DNA of 20,695 bases, from NCBI GenBank assembly GCA_004151065.3, contig NWUY0300018268.1, forward strand, positions 6,958 through 27,652. The letters are read 5' to 3'. A program made the position numbers and the translations under genes. Below the pieces are notes generated by a model, which saw only the letters and a program-made list of their open reading frames with translations, had not been told where the DNA came from and did not search any database. Shown in pieces: positions 1 through 9,308 of the stretch. Positions within the stretch are counted from its first letter, which is position 1; the number at the start of each line of letters is the position of its first letter. Source of the stretch: Larix sibirica (Eukaryota > Streptophyta > Pinopsida > Pinales > Pinaceae).

Positions 1-775
1 AGGTTCACGATTTCACCCCTTATTCCAGTAGGTTTCCTCCACATGTCGCATGTTTCTATAGTAGTAACATGTTTTATTCTTTGAATTATTCCTATTCAAT
101 GCCAACTCGTCTGTATTTCCTTTAGCAGGTTAGTCGATACACTCTGGTTGTTTATTCAAGGTGTCCAGATAACCCCATTCTTTTTAATTGTCCTTTACCT
201 TACCTTTGATCAAATGAGCCTAGTGTCTGCTACCAAGATTCCCTTCATTAAGCAAATTTTGTTTATCTTTGATCAATAAATCATAGAAAGTACCAAAGGA
301 AAAGTCCTTACTATATTCCTTGCATGACATCCAATTGGCTTGAAATGAGGAGTAGAAAACATATATCATAAGGTGTCTTCATATTTATCAAGACTGGCTC
401 AATGAGTTGTCCATCATTCTTTCGAACATGTTTCTGACATTCACCCAATTTAAACTATAGCTCTTTGATACAAGCTAAATAATCCTAAATCCTTTCAAAG
501 GAATGGGGTTCTAAATAGATTAACTCTTTCTCGATTTACATCACTTCACTTTCATTAACCTTGTCGAACAACAACCTCATCTTATTCTAGACAACATGAG
601 TACAAACAATATTTCTTGTATGAAAGACGATCTCCCTTGAAGTATAGGTCATGATGACCCCAATAGTCTCATCCTTCTTTCCATTGATGATAAACTTAAC
701 CTGGTCCTTAGTCGGATTTGGAATAGAAATTTTGGCACATTTCCATAGCCCCTTTCTCTTCAGCAATGTTTCCAT
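1..775 (-). pseudogene. Copia-type gag pseudogene, left part of element A
   Basis: Gag forms the virus-like particle of a Ty1/Copia retrotransposon and packages its RNA. The first 62 codons (775-587) are open: the start METLLKRKGLW and a following KKDETIGVIM resemble plant Copia Gag N-termini. The same protein continues with frame damage and stops: a stretch containing LFDKVNE and PHSFERI covers roughly 400-580. A zinc-knuckle-like motif lies at 69-28 with the CX2CX4HX4C spacing kept, but the second and fourth positions (58-60, 28-30) read Tyr instead of Cys. The chosen ATG at 775 is about 190 bp downstream of the PBS, which is normal. Protease and pol of this element would lie beyond the left edge. 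It is non-functional, and this part is absent from copy 2. Confidence 0.85.
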
Positions 776-966
776 GTTTGGAGCCCAAATTGCATAGTTA
801 TGGCTATTAAGAATAATATGTTTTATCTTGGAAGTCTTCCTTAGGATATCCTATAGATATGTTCCACATTCAAAGGTATATATCCACAAATATTCAATGC
901 AAATTTCATCAACCCTATATCTGACTCAACATGATTCACACGATACATGCTAGATCAAAACCAATA
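776..966 (-). other. Copia untranslated leader between PBS and gag
   Basis: This is the stretch between the primer-binding site and the gag start, about 190 nt on the minus strand. By position it would hold the packaging leader of the element. I see no further motif in it. The duplicated block begins at 961, so only the six bases next to the PBS recur in copy 2. Confidence 0.6.
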
Positions 967-978
967 GCTCTGATACCA
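967..978 (-). promoter_or_regulatory. Copia primer-binding site (initiator tRNA-Met type)
   Basis: Read on the minus strand this is TGGTATCAGAGC, the canonical 12-nt complement to the 3' end of initiator tRNA-Met, where minus-strand DNA synthesis is primed in most plant Copia elements. It directly abuts the LTR end (CCCCAACA) at 979 with no spacer. It fixes the orientation: this LTR is the 5' LTR for the gag at 1-775. Confidence 0.93.
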
Positions 979-1271
979 TGTTGGGGAACCTCTTCACCTT
1001 GAACTATATAACATAAAAGAAATGAAAAAGGGAACAATATTCCAAGAGGAAAAAAGGTGGTGTCTAAAGATACCATTACAACACTTAAGCACAACGCATT
1101 ATGATCATAACATCACAATGCATACTTACATCTTACAACCAAGCATATGAACACAACCCATAGGGTCATCCTTTTATAGTATCCAGATCTAACGAACTCT
1201 CTGGAAGTGAGAAAGATATGGTCCACAAATAGGGGTTGTTGGTTCTAACCGTTTCCACAAAACCTGCAACA
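979..1271 (-). repeat. Copia LTR, about 293 bp, shared by two internal regions
   Basis: On the minus strand the element would run from TGTTGCAGG (1271) to CCCCAACA (979), with TG/CA ends. The 979 end is fixed by the adjacent PBS. The 1271 end is inferred from the TGTTG terminus and the preceding short G-rich stretch, and is less certain. The LTR lies between a pol pseudogene on its upstream side (minus strand) and PBS plus gag on its downstream side, so it acts as the 3' LTR of one internal region and the 5' LTR of another. A TATA box lies about 93 nt in. An open frame of 93 codons at 1447-1166 crosses the pol remnant and the LTR and is not a gene. Confidence 0.8.
1170..1178 (-). promoter_or_regulatory. 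TATA box of Copia LTR
   Basis: The minus strand reads TATAAAAGG about 93 nt from the inferred LTR start, a classic plant TATA box in the expected U3 position. Transcription would start about 30 nt downstream, near 1140, and run toward the gag. Confidence 0.7.
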
Positions 1272-1354
1272 TCCCAAAGTGAAGTCAATTGTTGTAGTCG
1301 CATCGACCATGGTCTTACCGACCATTGAGTTGAGTCTTCAACTCTCTCAGTCGG

Positions 1355-3554
1355 GCCTCCAATCCATTGCCTTGTTAATCGACTGATTGTCTCCAAAAGG
1401 TACAGTAGTCTGGCGAACCTACACAACCTTAGGTTCCAACACTTCATTCAAAACAATACCAAGATCTTTCAAAATTAGTCGCAACCACACTATTTCACAT
1501 GTTGCTTCCCAAGCCGAAATATATTGATCTACTTCTGTTGTTGAATTTGCAATTGTATGTTATTTCTTAGAAATCCCTGATATAGTGGTTGATCATAATT
1601 ATTAAATACCCTGAAGTAGGAGATCTATCATCTATGTCTCCAATAAAATCTATGCCTGAGCATCTAACAAATGTAAATTTTTTTATTTCTTTTGTATATA
1701 TGCCCAAAATCCTTCGTTCCTTAAAGATATTGAAGTACCCTTTTAGTTGCATTCGAATGAATTTATCTAGGTTCTTGCATATACTTTGAAATAGTGTTGA
1801 CGAAAAATGATAAATTGAGACGAGTGTTTGTCAAGTAGATTAAACTTCCAATTATTTGTCGATGCCTAGTACTATAGACAAGTTCCCCACCTTAAAACTT
1901 TAAGAGTTTCAAGTCCTATTCCATGGGAGTAAGAGGAGGTTTACAATCCTCCGTTCCAAACTTCTTCAATAACTCAGATACATACTTATATTAAGAAATA
2001 AATAAATTGATATTTTTGTACTACTTAAAATCCAAGATAGTAATGAAGTACCCTAAATCAATAATCTTAAAACCTATTTTTATTTCATGCTTTAACTAAA
2101 AGATATGTCCATCATTATTCTAAGTTACAATCAAATCATAAACATACATCACCAAAATGACTAAGTGATTTCCTTGAATTTGAACATACAAAGTATCATC
2201 CGAGTCACTTCTAAAAAAACAATTATTTGAAGATGTGCATCCATTTTAGCATACCAAGCTCTCAAAGCTTGTTTCAATCCATGTAATGTCTTAACCAATT
2301 TGCACACTTTGTTTTCCTACCTGGGAACTTCAAATCCCAAAGGTTGAGTCATGTATACCTCCTCCTGCAAATCACCATTGAGAAAGGTACCTTTTTGTAT
2401 CCATTTGGTGCACATTCCATCCATTTTGTGTGGCCAAGGCAAGCTCCATCCTAATAGCATTCCACTTAGATGTTGGAGAAAAAGTTTATTCATAATCAAA
2501 TCCTTATTTTTGAGCAAAACCCTTTGCCACTAGTCTATCCTTAAACTTATCATTTTCACCATTTGCCTTATATTTCAGTTTGTAAACTCATTTGCAACCA
2601 ATGGGTTTTACATTGGGAGGACTATCAACAATTTTCCAAGTCTTATGCTCAATCACTGCCTCATAGTCACTTTCCATTGCTTTCCTCCATTCCTCGTGTT
2701 CTACTGCCTTTGAAAAAGTTGAGGGCTTAGTAGGCACATTAGATAAAATCCATTTGACCCATCCTTAAACTTCTAATACCTATTTTATGTCTTTTATCAT
2801 ACTTGACTTCAATAAGAACTTGAGTTGCCCACTTTGGAACCTTGTGTGCAACCTGTGTTGGAGTTGATGTACCAACTGGAGGAGTATGATCTAAGTTAAC
2901 TTGAGTTATATATACTAATTCAACTTGTAAATATTTTTGTAACTCCACATATTCTATTTGTTTTTCCAATGCCAAGTCCATTCTAAATCAATGATCATCA
3001 CCTAATTTATATGTGTTTCATTATTTGTTGCTCCTTACTCACTTTTTTTCTCTAATTGACTAAGTAGTTTATCAATGTCCTTTGCATTGAGACTTTCCAT
3101 TTCATCAAAGATAACATCTTTACTAATAATGAATTTTCCATAGGATAAAATTCTATACCCCTTTTTCTATTCAAAATACCCAATCATTATGCATTTCATA
3201 CTCCTTGAATATAACTTAATTATTATTTTCTTTTGGAATAATTAAGGCATATAATATTGAACCAAAAACTCTAAGATGCTTGGTTATTGGTTTGAATCCA
3301 TACCAAACTTCAAATTAAAATAGAATAATTCCAACCAAAGAAGAAAAAAGGGAGCTATTCCTTAAATAAACCATTGTATGAACAACCACAGCCCAAAAAT
3401 TAGAGTTCATCCATTTAAACATCAACAATTTTTTAGCCATGCCCATCCATGTTTGATTTGTTATTTCAATTACACCATTTTGTTGAGGAATGTAGGAGTT
3501 ATTCAATTGTCTCCTAATTCTATTTTCATAGAAGTATACTTGGAATTCAGTGGA
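1355..3554 (-). pseudogene. Copia pol pseudogene: integrase C-part, RT, RNase H
   Basis: This is the downstream part of a Copia pol on the minus strand, broken by many stops and frame shifts. In order: the end of the integrase core (3554-3315) with QQNGVIE, keeping the catalytic Glu at 3467-3465; a linker (about 2981-2739); reverse transcriptase (about 2560-1800) with FLNGDLQEEVYMTQP near 2400-2345; and RNase H (about 1750-1355) with GDIDDRSPTSGY and ATCEIVWLR. The RT active-site box reads YVYD at 2146-2135 where the family has YVDD, so one catalytic Asp is lost. The Asp region ahead of FLNG is also altered. The C-terminus is short: only about 80 bp separate the last RNase H residues from the LTR. 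It is certainly non-functional. Confidence 0.92.
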
Positions 3555-4185
3555 TGATGCAAGAGCATCGACCCCCCTCCAAAGTCATTGTCAAAATTAA
3601 ATCCTTTCAAGGCAAAATGGTTGTAAAGAGAATAGTACGATTTCCTTATCTCCATGTAGTGGTGTCTAGAAGTTTGATTATTAGAGGTTTTACTAAATGA
3701 TAAGATCAAAAGAAAACCGCGGGCAGAACAAGTGTGGTCAAGAAACATAAATCAGGCTACTAGAGGCACCAAGGGTCACTTGGAGTGTGTAATAGGGATG
3801 TTGGAATCGATTTTCAGAATAATTAAAGAAGAGTTTCATTATGTATATACTTTATGTGTTTCTGTGTGAGAAATGATCTTCAAAGAATAATCGATGAGAA
3901 GGGATCTCGTTCCTTTTCATTTGACTACGTTACATTTCTTTGTTTAATTGTTAATTCATGCCTGTAATTTATACACGTTGGATTGAGTGGAATTGGTTTC
4001 AATTGGTTTTCCATGATTCCTTTGAAAATTGAATCAAGCCAGGTCATGGACACAGATCTTGTAGAAATTTTGTTTCGCTTCAATTATAGGAAAACATAAT
4101 TCATGTAATACTTGCACTTAAGAAGATGGAGATAATTGGCTAAGATGTGGGCCCATATCCCACAACTATTCATGATCCATCTCCA
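3555..4185. mobile_element. 631-bp insertion splitting the Copia integrase core
   Basis: Integrase homology stops on both sides of this block and would be continuous without it. The minus-strand residues Ser-Thr-Glu/Asn occur on both flanks, as a diverged short duplication (TTCAGTGGA at 3546-3554 against TTCGTTGAA at 4186-4194) would produce. With these limits the insert starts TG and ends CA, and the minus strand carries a TATAAATT sequence near 3980-3970. That would fit a solo LTR, but a duplication longer than 5 bp and the lack of clear terminal inverted repeats leave the class open. I cannot name the family. The 81-codon minus-strand frame at 3748-3503 crosses its edge and is not a gene. 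Confidence 0.55.
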
Positions 4186-4817
4186 TTCGTTGAAGTGAGT
4201 TCTTCACCATTATTAGTGTGTAAGGTGGCAATTTTTTCTTTAATTGCAGTTTCAATTAAATTCTGAAAACAAATTAAAATTCTCAAATGTCTATGATTTT
4301 TCCTTTAAAAAATACACCCACACTATCCTGCTAACTTATTATTAATGAAAAGAAGAAAATATTTACATCCCCCAAGTGGAGTATCCAAGGTCCACAAATA
4401 TAACTGTGAACAAGCCATAATCTTCTAGTTTCCCTCCAAGTATTGGTGGGAAATGATAGCCTCCTTTGTTTTCTATAAATGCAAGCTTGACACTTTGCTT
4501 TTCCCTTTCTTTATGAAATGTTGGCAATCCCTTCACCATTTCTTGTTGTCGAAGTTGAATGAGACTATTAACATTTAGGTGTCCAAAACAAATATGCCAT
4601 AACCTAATAGGTGTGATTCCAATCTCAACCACTTTTGGCAAATTCCTTCATTCATGGAATAATTGTTCCTTCCATCCTAAGAAGTTGTCAATCATCATAT
4701 CCTATCATGATTGTCTTTAATCCATCCTTTTCTGAGTTGATTTTAAGAATCCATTTTTCCATCACAATTCATTGTCATAATTGGTGAATTAATCCAAATA
4801 TAACTTTTTTTATTGAA
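4186..4817 (-). pseudogene. Copia pol pseudogene: GAG-pre-integrase and integrase N-part
   Basis: This is the upstream part of the same minus-strand Copia pol. The open stretch 4641-4363 holds LWHICFGHLNVNSL, the hallmark of the GAG-pre-integrase domain that carries the integrase zinc-binding His residues, followed by a degraded start of the integrase core. Further on, TLHTNNGEEL at about 4225-4195 corresponds to the conserved TDNGGEF region. The catalytic Asp codon is now Asn (4214-4212). Between about 4650 and 4817 the sequence is presumably the protease to pre-integrase linker, too degraded to assign. The Gypsy-type LTR interrupts it upstream, and I find neither the gag nor the protease of this copy further right. 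Confidence 0.85.
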
Positions 4818-4819
4818 TG

Positions 4820-4840
4820 TGGGGACATGTAATGTCCCCA
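4820..4840. repeat. 21-bp palindrome at the Gypsy LTR start
   Basis: Two perfect 9-nt arms, TGGGGACAT (4820-4828) and ATGTCCCCA (4832-4840), are separated by GTA. The left edge of the long LTR falls inside it. The right arm belongs to the LTR. The left arm would be host sequence if the LTR starts at 4828, or LTR sequence if it starts at 4818. Confidence 0.8.
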
Positions 4841-7075
4841 TTTTTGGATTTCTCTGTTCTACAATCAATGGTGACTTTACGAGGAGTAAAAAGAGGATAA
4901 GAGCGGACTCGGGAAATTTGGAGGAGTTTTTTGGGCCCAGGCTAGTCCATTCACCATATTTCATCATCAGGATCATTTTTGAACAGTTCACTCTTGGACC
5001 TTGGTTCCGCGGCATTCCGACAATTTTTGTCATTTTTGGTTATTAATGAACATACTTTAATGAAATACACAGAAGGTATTATTTGGAGCATATTATCTGA
5101 GGGGATGCCTTCATGTAATAGCTCATTGGAACCAGAATGAAAAGATCTAAAGGATGGGATGGAGAAAAAGGGACGTTTGACGTCCGAGAATACTTTAGAA
5201 GCCAATTAATCACTTTTCAACGTTAAAAATGAGAAAAAAGGTGAATAAGTCATTTAATTAATTAATTAACGGAGAAAAAGGGGAACAAAGTGAATATGCC
5301 ATTTAATTAATTAATTAATGGAGAAAAGGGGGAAAAAGGTAAATATAAGTGGAAAGCGAACCCTAAAAGTTCATTATGGATTATTATTTGTGAATTTGAG
5401 ATTGGAGAGATCTCTGAGCTTGATTTTTGGTGTTGAGGACAGAAACCCTCGACGAACATTGGATTCGATGGTGAAATATCCATCCTAGCCAATCCGGAGG
5501 GTAGATCATCCAAATCTACTATCGTGCTTCATCTATGAAGAAGATCGTTTAGTTTTATAGCATAGATCGGATCGGATGCATCCCATATCTTCATTGTTTT
5601 GATTCGAGGTTCCAATTTACTTTCAAATCTAAAGCAAAATCAGAGGTCTCAAGGGTTATGTGAAAGGGCGCACTTGCACATAGATCTCTATTTCTATGGG
5701 AGAAAAGACACACTTGCATTGGTGGAATTTAACACCTGGAAGAGGGTGCACCCCTTGGTCATCTTCCATCTTCAAATCTGGGCTAGTTGGAGGATGCATT
5801 CTTTGTGTAACTCATGAGGGATCAAGCTTTGCCACTTTACTGTTGAATAGTGTGAAGAGGGAGGCCTTCTTACAACAATATACAACCTAGACTCTTCGCC
5901 CTCTGCTAGAGGACATTCTCTGCATGTTTGGAGGGTCATATCAATCATTTGGGAGGAGATTACATGATATCGAAGGATATGTGCCTTCATCCATGCTTGA
6001 GAGGTTGTTCACAGACATATTGGCATCAAACAATAGACACTACAGTCATCTACAAGAAGGATGTTTCCATATCTGTTATATTCATCACTCTTGGATGCCT
6101 ATCACTTCCTCATGTAAAGCAAGAGTTTCCTTGTGCATAGAAATAAGTGATATCTACATCAAACTTTAAGGGAATCTGTGTACCCATATTTCTTGTAGAG
6201 TGCAACCACTCTCAATCCTTAGGAAAAGGTCGTAGACACTGTGGAAGCAGAGGATTCATACACAAACTAAGTCGCTAGTCACTCAAGGAGGTTTCTCACT
6301 ACTGCATATTGCCTTTGAGGAACATTTTTTGTCGAAGAACAAATTGTCCAAGGGTGCCATCACTTACAAGGGTCTTTATATCAAGTGCTACTTTATTTAT
6401 TTAGCCTGAATATACTCCCTCTTTTATGAGTATCTTGCCACTTCACTGCTTAGCATGATTATCATCTTCATCAAGGGTAGACCTGCTCATCAAGCAAATG
6501 AATTTCTCAGGCATGTTCTTACTGTTATAAGTCAAATTAGGATCTATTATAATCTATTGTTCATTAGTCATTTTCAGTACTATTTGTATCCCTGATCTAT
6601 TATGAGCGGTCTATAAATTCACTGTGAGTGAAGTTTCCTTGCATCATTTGGGTGTGTACTAACATTGGGGACATTATAGTGATATTAATGCATTGATTCT
6701 TCATATGAAAAGCTTGATTATTCCCCTAATTGTATCAATGTGTTAAACTTGATCATGTTTGCTCAAATCTTGTATAACAAAACCATAAAATATCCAATTA
6801 GCATACTCGGGATTTACACAATCAAGATTTGGTATATTATCTCAACGTACAGGATGTTCCAAGTCCAGTTGTCTCATAGTAAGCTACAATAGTAAACCTG
6901 TGGTGGTATTTGTAGAAAGTTCATAACCAAAATCCATCTCTAAAGCACTAAAGTTAGGCTCTCAACCTACATCACCTATTGTCAGTAGTCCCATGTGTTT
7001 GATAACACACAAATCCATAATCAAATTGCTAGACAATTGAGAAATTTTGGGATCATATTTGGTTGGGATCTTACA
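4828..7075 (+). repeat. Long Gypsy-type LTR, about 2.25 kb
   Basis: The right end is strongly placed: GGGATCTTACA ends at 7075, is followed by one spacer base, and then by a tRNA-Met-type PBS. The left end is placed at TGTAATGTCCCC because TGTAA mirrors the terminal TTACA. An alternative start is TGTGGGG at 4818. Copia homology ends at this point. The 2.25-kb length, the TG/CA termini and the one-base spacer before the PBS fit plant Ty3/Gypsy elements better than Copia, but no Gypsy pol is present to prove the class. Several short frames inside on both strands are random; none is a recognisable protein. Confidence 0.75.
5251..5348 (+). repeat. Two tandem 49-bp units with TTAATTAA core
   Basis: The units start at 5251 and 5300. 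Each opens with CATTTAATTAATTAATTAA followed by GGAGAAAA and a G-rich run. The first 35 bp of each are nearly identical and the tails diverge. A TATAAG lies at 5344-5349 at the end of the second unit. Repeats just upstream of a TATA-like motif inside an LTR often act as U3 enhancers; that role is inference here. Confidence 0.7.
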
Positions 7076-7076
7076 G

Positions 7077-7088
7077 TGGTATCAAAGC
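7077..7088 (+). promoter_or_regulatory. Primer-binding site of the Gypsy-type element
   Basis: TGGTATCAAAGC is the initiator tRNA-Met primer-binding motif with one G-to-A change from the usual TGGTATCAGAGC. It stands one base after the LTR terminus TTACA. It shows that this LTR is a plus-strand 5' LTR followed by internal sequence, not a solo LTR. Confidence 0.85.
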
Positions 7089-7750
7089 ACGATCCTCGCC
7101 AATTGTGGGCACATAGTAGATCATTTTAGGTGAATAAGGCTAACACGGATTAAATAAAAAGGTGCACATTAGATCTTGCATATTGCATGTTAGTATGTAT
7201 GGATTTAAAAGCAGAGAGATTATTCCAGTGACAGGTAGAGCATGACCATCAAGCAACAAAGTCAAGGATTCATAGGGGACATGGAGGATCCATTGGTAGG
7301 TAGTTTTCTGAGGATCCAGTAGAGGTTGGAGGAGACGATGGGACAACTTGCAAGATAATAAACTAAGAAATAATAATTTAATGAATTTAACATATTCAAC
7401 AATAGAAACAACAATTTACATCTACAAGCACAACATGGATTATAGCTCATTGATGATCTTATTATCCAATCATTGATGTGATTAGGATGTTGTATAAGAT
7501 TCTATACACTTCATTTTCATTATGTCGAGTGGATGATTATTTTTATTTATTTTTGTTATGGGTGGGGTGGAATGGTAAGGTCCACTTTGACCTACAAGCC
7601 ATCTATTTGGTCAACTTATACATGTAAATAAGTTTAAACTTGAGATGCTTGATTTCAACTACTAAATTGTAATTACACATACTGACTATAAAAAAAATTA
7701 TAATTTAAATATTAGAAAATATATTGTGATTAAGATAATATTGGTCGTTA
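7089..7750 (+). pseudogene. Remnant internal sequence after the Gypsy PBS
   Basis: Sequence 3' of the PBS should be leader and gag. A purine-rich, coding-like patch around 7195-7350 has many stops and shifts, and I cannot match it to a specific Gag domain. From about 7360 the DNA becomes AT-rich with no coding signal. No protease, RT or integrase of this element follows, so the element is truncated or internally deleted. The exact right boundary is not visible. The minus-strand open frames at 7140-7450 look like chance. Confidence 0.4.
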
Positions 7751-7764
7751 ATATTTACAAGAGT
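7751..7764 (+). repeat. LINE target-site duplication, left copy
   Basis: ATATTTACAAGAGT here is identical over 14 of 14 bases to 9295-9308. The bases outside the pair differ. It is the left member of a target-site duplication, and its length is typical of LINE insertion by target-primed reverse transcription. Confidence 0.88.
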
Positions 7765-8090
7765 ATAGTCTTAACTTATGAATGGGGTCTAGGAAGAGCG
7801 ACTAACAATCAAGAGGAAAGTCACTCTCTCTATCTTGGAATAGATCACATTGTTTCTCTAGGGATTCAAAAGGTTGTCATTCTTGGTGACTCCCTTTTGG
7901 TCATTTCTCAAGTTCGAAGACAAGTGAAATTAGAGGACAAGATTGTCAAGAGGCTTCATAAGTGCATCATAGGTCTCCTCCAACATATCCCTGATGCCAA
8001 TTTGATGCATATATGATGTGACAACAATAAGATTGCTGATAAATTAGCAAACAAAGCTTCAATATTGGAAAAAGGAAAAATGGTTCAAAA
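7765..8090 (+). pseudogene. LINE RNase H domain, partial
   Basis: RNase H removes RNA from RNA/DNA hybrids and is the C-terminal domain of ORF2 in some plant LINEs. Homology starts at the Ile codon at 7765 and reads TYEWGLGRATNNQEES, then VVILGDSLLVISQVRRQ with the characteristic GDS Asp, then DANLMHI. A stop at 8014-8016 interrupts it. After the stop the same frame continues as CDNNKIADKLANKAS, the conserved C-terminal box with its catalytic-region Asp. The N-terminal catalytic strand of the domain is missing because of 5' truncation. The open frame begins at an ATG at 7726, so its first 13 residues come from flanking DNA and the target-site duplication, not from the LINE. Confidence 0.85.
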
Positions 8091-9060
8091 TTGGGGCCAA
8101 CAAACATCTCATTAGCTCCCCTCAGGTTTATTATGAAATATTATAAGTCTACATGGTCTATAGGACATCTATCATATGCATTTAATGGAATCCACTACCA
8201 TTAATGGTCTTCACCGTCGATTCATGCCCCAATAAAATATCACAAGGCATCACATGCCTCCAAGCATGGGAGACCGTGAAGCTTTGCCACGAGTCGAGCA
8301 CAACAGAGATGTAGAAATATACCACCCCTCCATCTCCACACCAACATATTTGGGATAAAATATTGTAGCAATATCCATTATGAATCTATGAATTTTTCCA
8401 AGAGGAACAACACAATGATGGTGACTTTGGCACTTGTGGAAGACATTGCCTCCCCCTTTGGTTCTTAAGGGGAGTGGATTTTTATTCAAACAATTCATGG
8501 GCCACTTGGAATTGTCAGGAATGAACTGTGAGTATTCATTTGAGGTCAGAAAACAAAGGATAAATCTTGGTTTATCTTGAAAAATTGCAAGGAATTGGGC
8601 ACCAGCGGGGAAGAATTGCAGTAGTTGCCAATATGAATATGGAAGAATTGAAATCCAAGCTCGTGGAGCTTACGATGGAAATAAGGGATGTAAGGTCCGA
8701 TATTCAAGAAATCAAGAGCAATTTGTCATGGATGAACTCTTAGTTAGTTGAAGTCTTAGTGGATGGTCATAAAATTACCTCAACTACCTCGGGTCTGGAT
8801 ACTCGTTTGGAATGCTGAAGAGCACATTCGGGTGTATGGTCACCAGGTGGAGACCATGATGACTACTTTGGATTGCCACCATGAGCTATTGATTGTAGGA
8901 CACTCCAAGGTCACCCAACAAGTTTGAAGTTGACACATGGAGGATGACTATGTTTTGCAACCTCCTCATGCCATTGTGGACGTTTCAAGCTCCAATGAAC
9001 ATCCAGGGAACAACATCGCTCCTTAGGTCATGGCCAGTGGTCACAACACTGTTTAACACT
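8091..9060 (+). pseudogene. Decayed C-terminal region of the LINE ORF, with coiled-coil stretch
   Basis: Downstream of the RNase H the plus strand keeps a broken coding look. At about 8631-8741 a frame reads NMEELKSKLVELTMEIRDV and on to SNLSW, with heptad-like spacing of Leu, Ile and Val and many charged residues, consistent with a coiled coil. A stop follows, then a shifted, further decayed stretch that includes YVLQPPHAIVDVSS near 8950-8990. Position inside the LINE boundaries suggests it is the C-terminal extension of ORF2. I do not recognise a named domain. The minus-strand frame at 8498-8250 overlaps it and is probably chance. Confidence 0.5.
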
Positions 9061-9286
9061 AGTTAGTATGCTGTGTTTATTTGCTTTGTTGCTTGGCCAA
9101 TACATTAAAGTATATAGTTTTTTAGTAGATGCTAGTTTTTCTTGAGAAGAAACATTAATTTTGGCAGATATAATAGAGCAGAACAATGCTCAAGGCAATC
9201 TTTGCTGCTCCTTTTTTAATTGCTATAAATTGCTATGTTGATCTTTTTCAACCTTTTATAAATATAAAATTACCCAGTCTAGTTTT

Positions 9287-9293
9287 AAAAAAA
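9287..9293 (+). other. Short poly-A tail of the LINE
   Basis: Seven A residues end the LINE just before the right target-site duplication. The run is short, as in an aged or truncated tail, but its position is exactly as expected. Confidence 0.7.
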
Positions 9294-9294
9294 T

Positions 9295-9308
9295 ATATTT
9301 ACAAGAGT
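9295..9308 (+). repeat. LINE target-site duplication, right copy
   Basis: This is the right member of the 14-bp pair ATATTTACAAGAGT, directly after the poly-A tail. Its perfect match with the left copy means the insertion is not extremely old. Confidence 0.88.

Larger units (their letters stand above)
7765..9294 (+). mobile_element. 5'-truncated LINE insertion, about 1.53 kb
   Basis: The element begins in mid-domain of an RNase H coding region, directly after the left target-site duplication. It ends in CTAGTTTT plus seven A residues (9287-9293) directly before the right duplication. Mid-gene start, A-rich 3' end and a 14-bp duplication together are the signature of a 5'-truncated non-LTR retrotransposon on the plus strand. 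The ORF1, endonuclease and reverse transcriptase portions are missing, so it was dead on arrival. The last 230 bp or so are AT-rich and would be its 3' UTR. Confidence 0.87.

Noticed and set aside
1166-1447. 93-codon minus-strand frame (and its copy at 11034-11315)
   Set aside because: It crosses the end of the pol pseudogene and the Copia LTR. It has no domain of its own and its frame does not follow the RNase H frame.
4743-5046. Open frames on both strands across the Copia/Gypsy junction
   Set aside because: They span the junction of two elements, and the 96-codon minus frame is broken by a single base change in copy 2.
5599-6169. Overlapping plus- and minus-strand frames of 64-81 codons inside the long LTR
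   Set aside because: Several frames overlap on both strands, none has a recognisable domain, and all lie in LTR sequence. They are chance open frames.
8250-8498. 82-codon minus-strand frame
   Set aside because: It lies antisense to the decayed LINE coding region and has no known domain.
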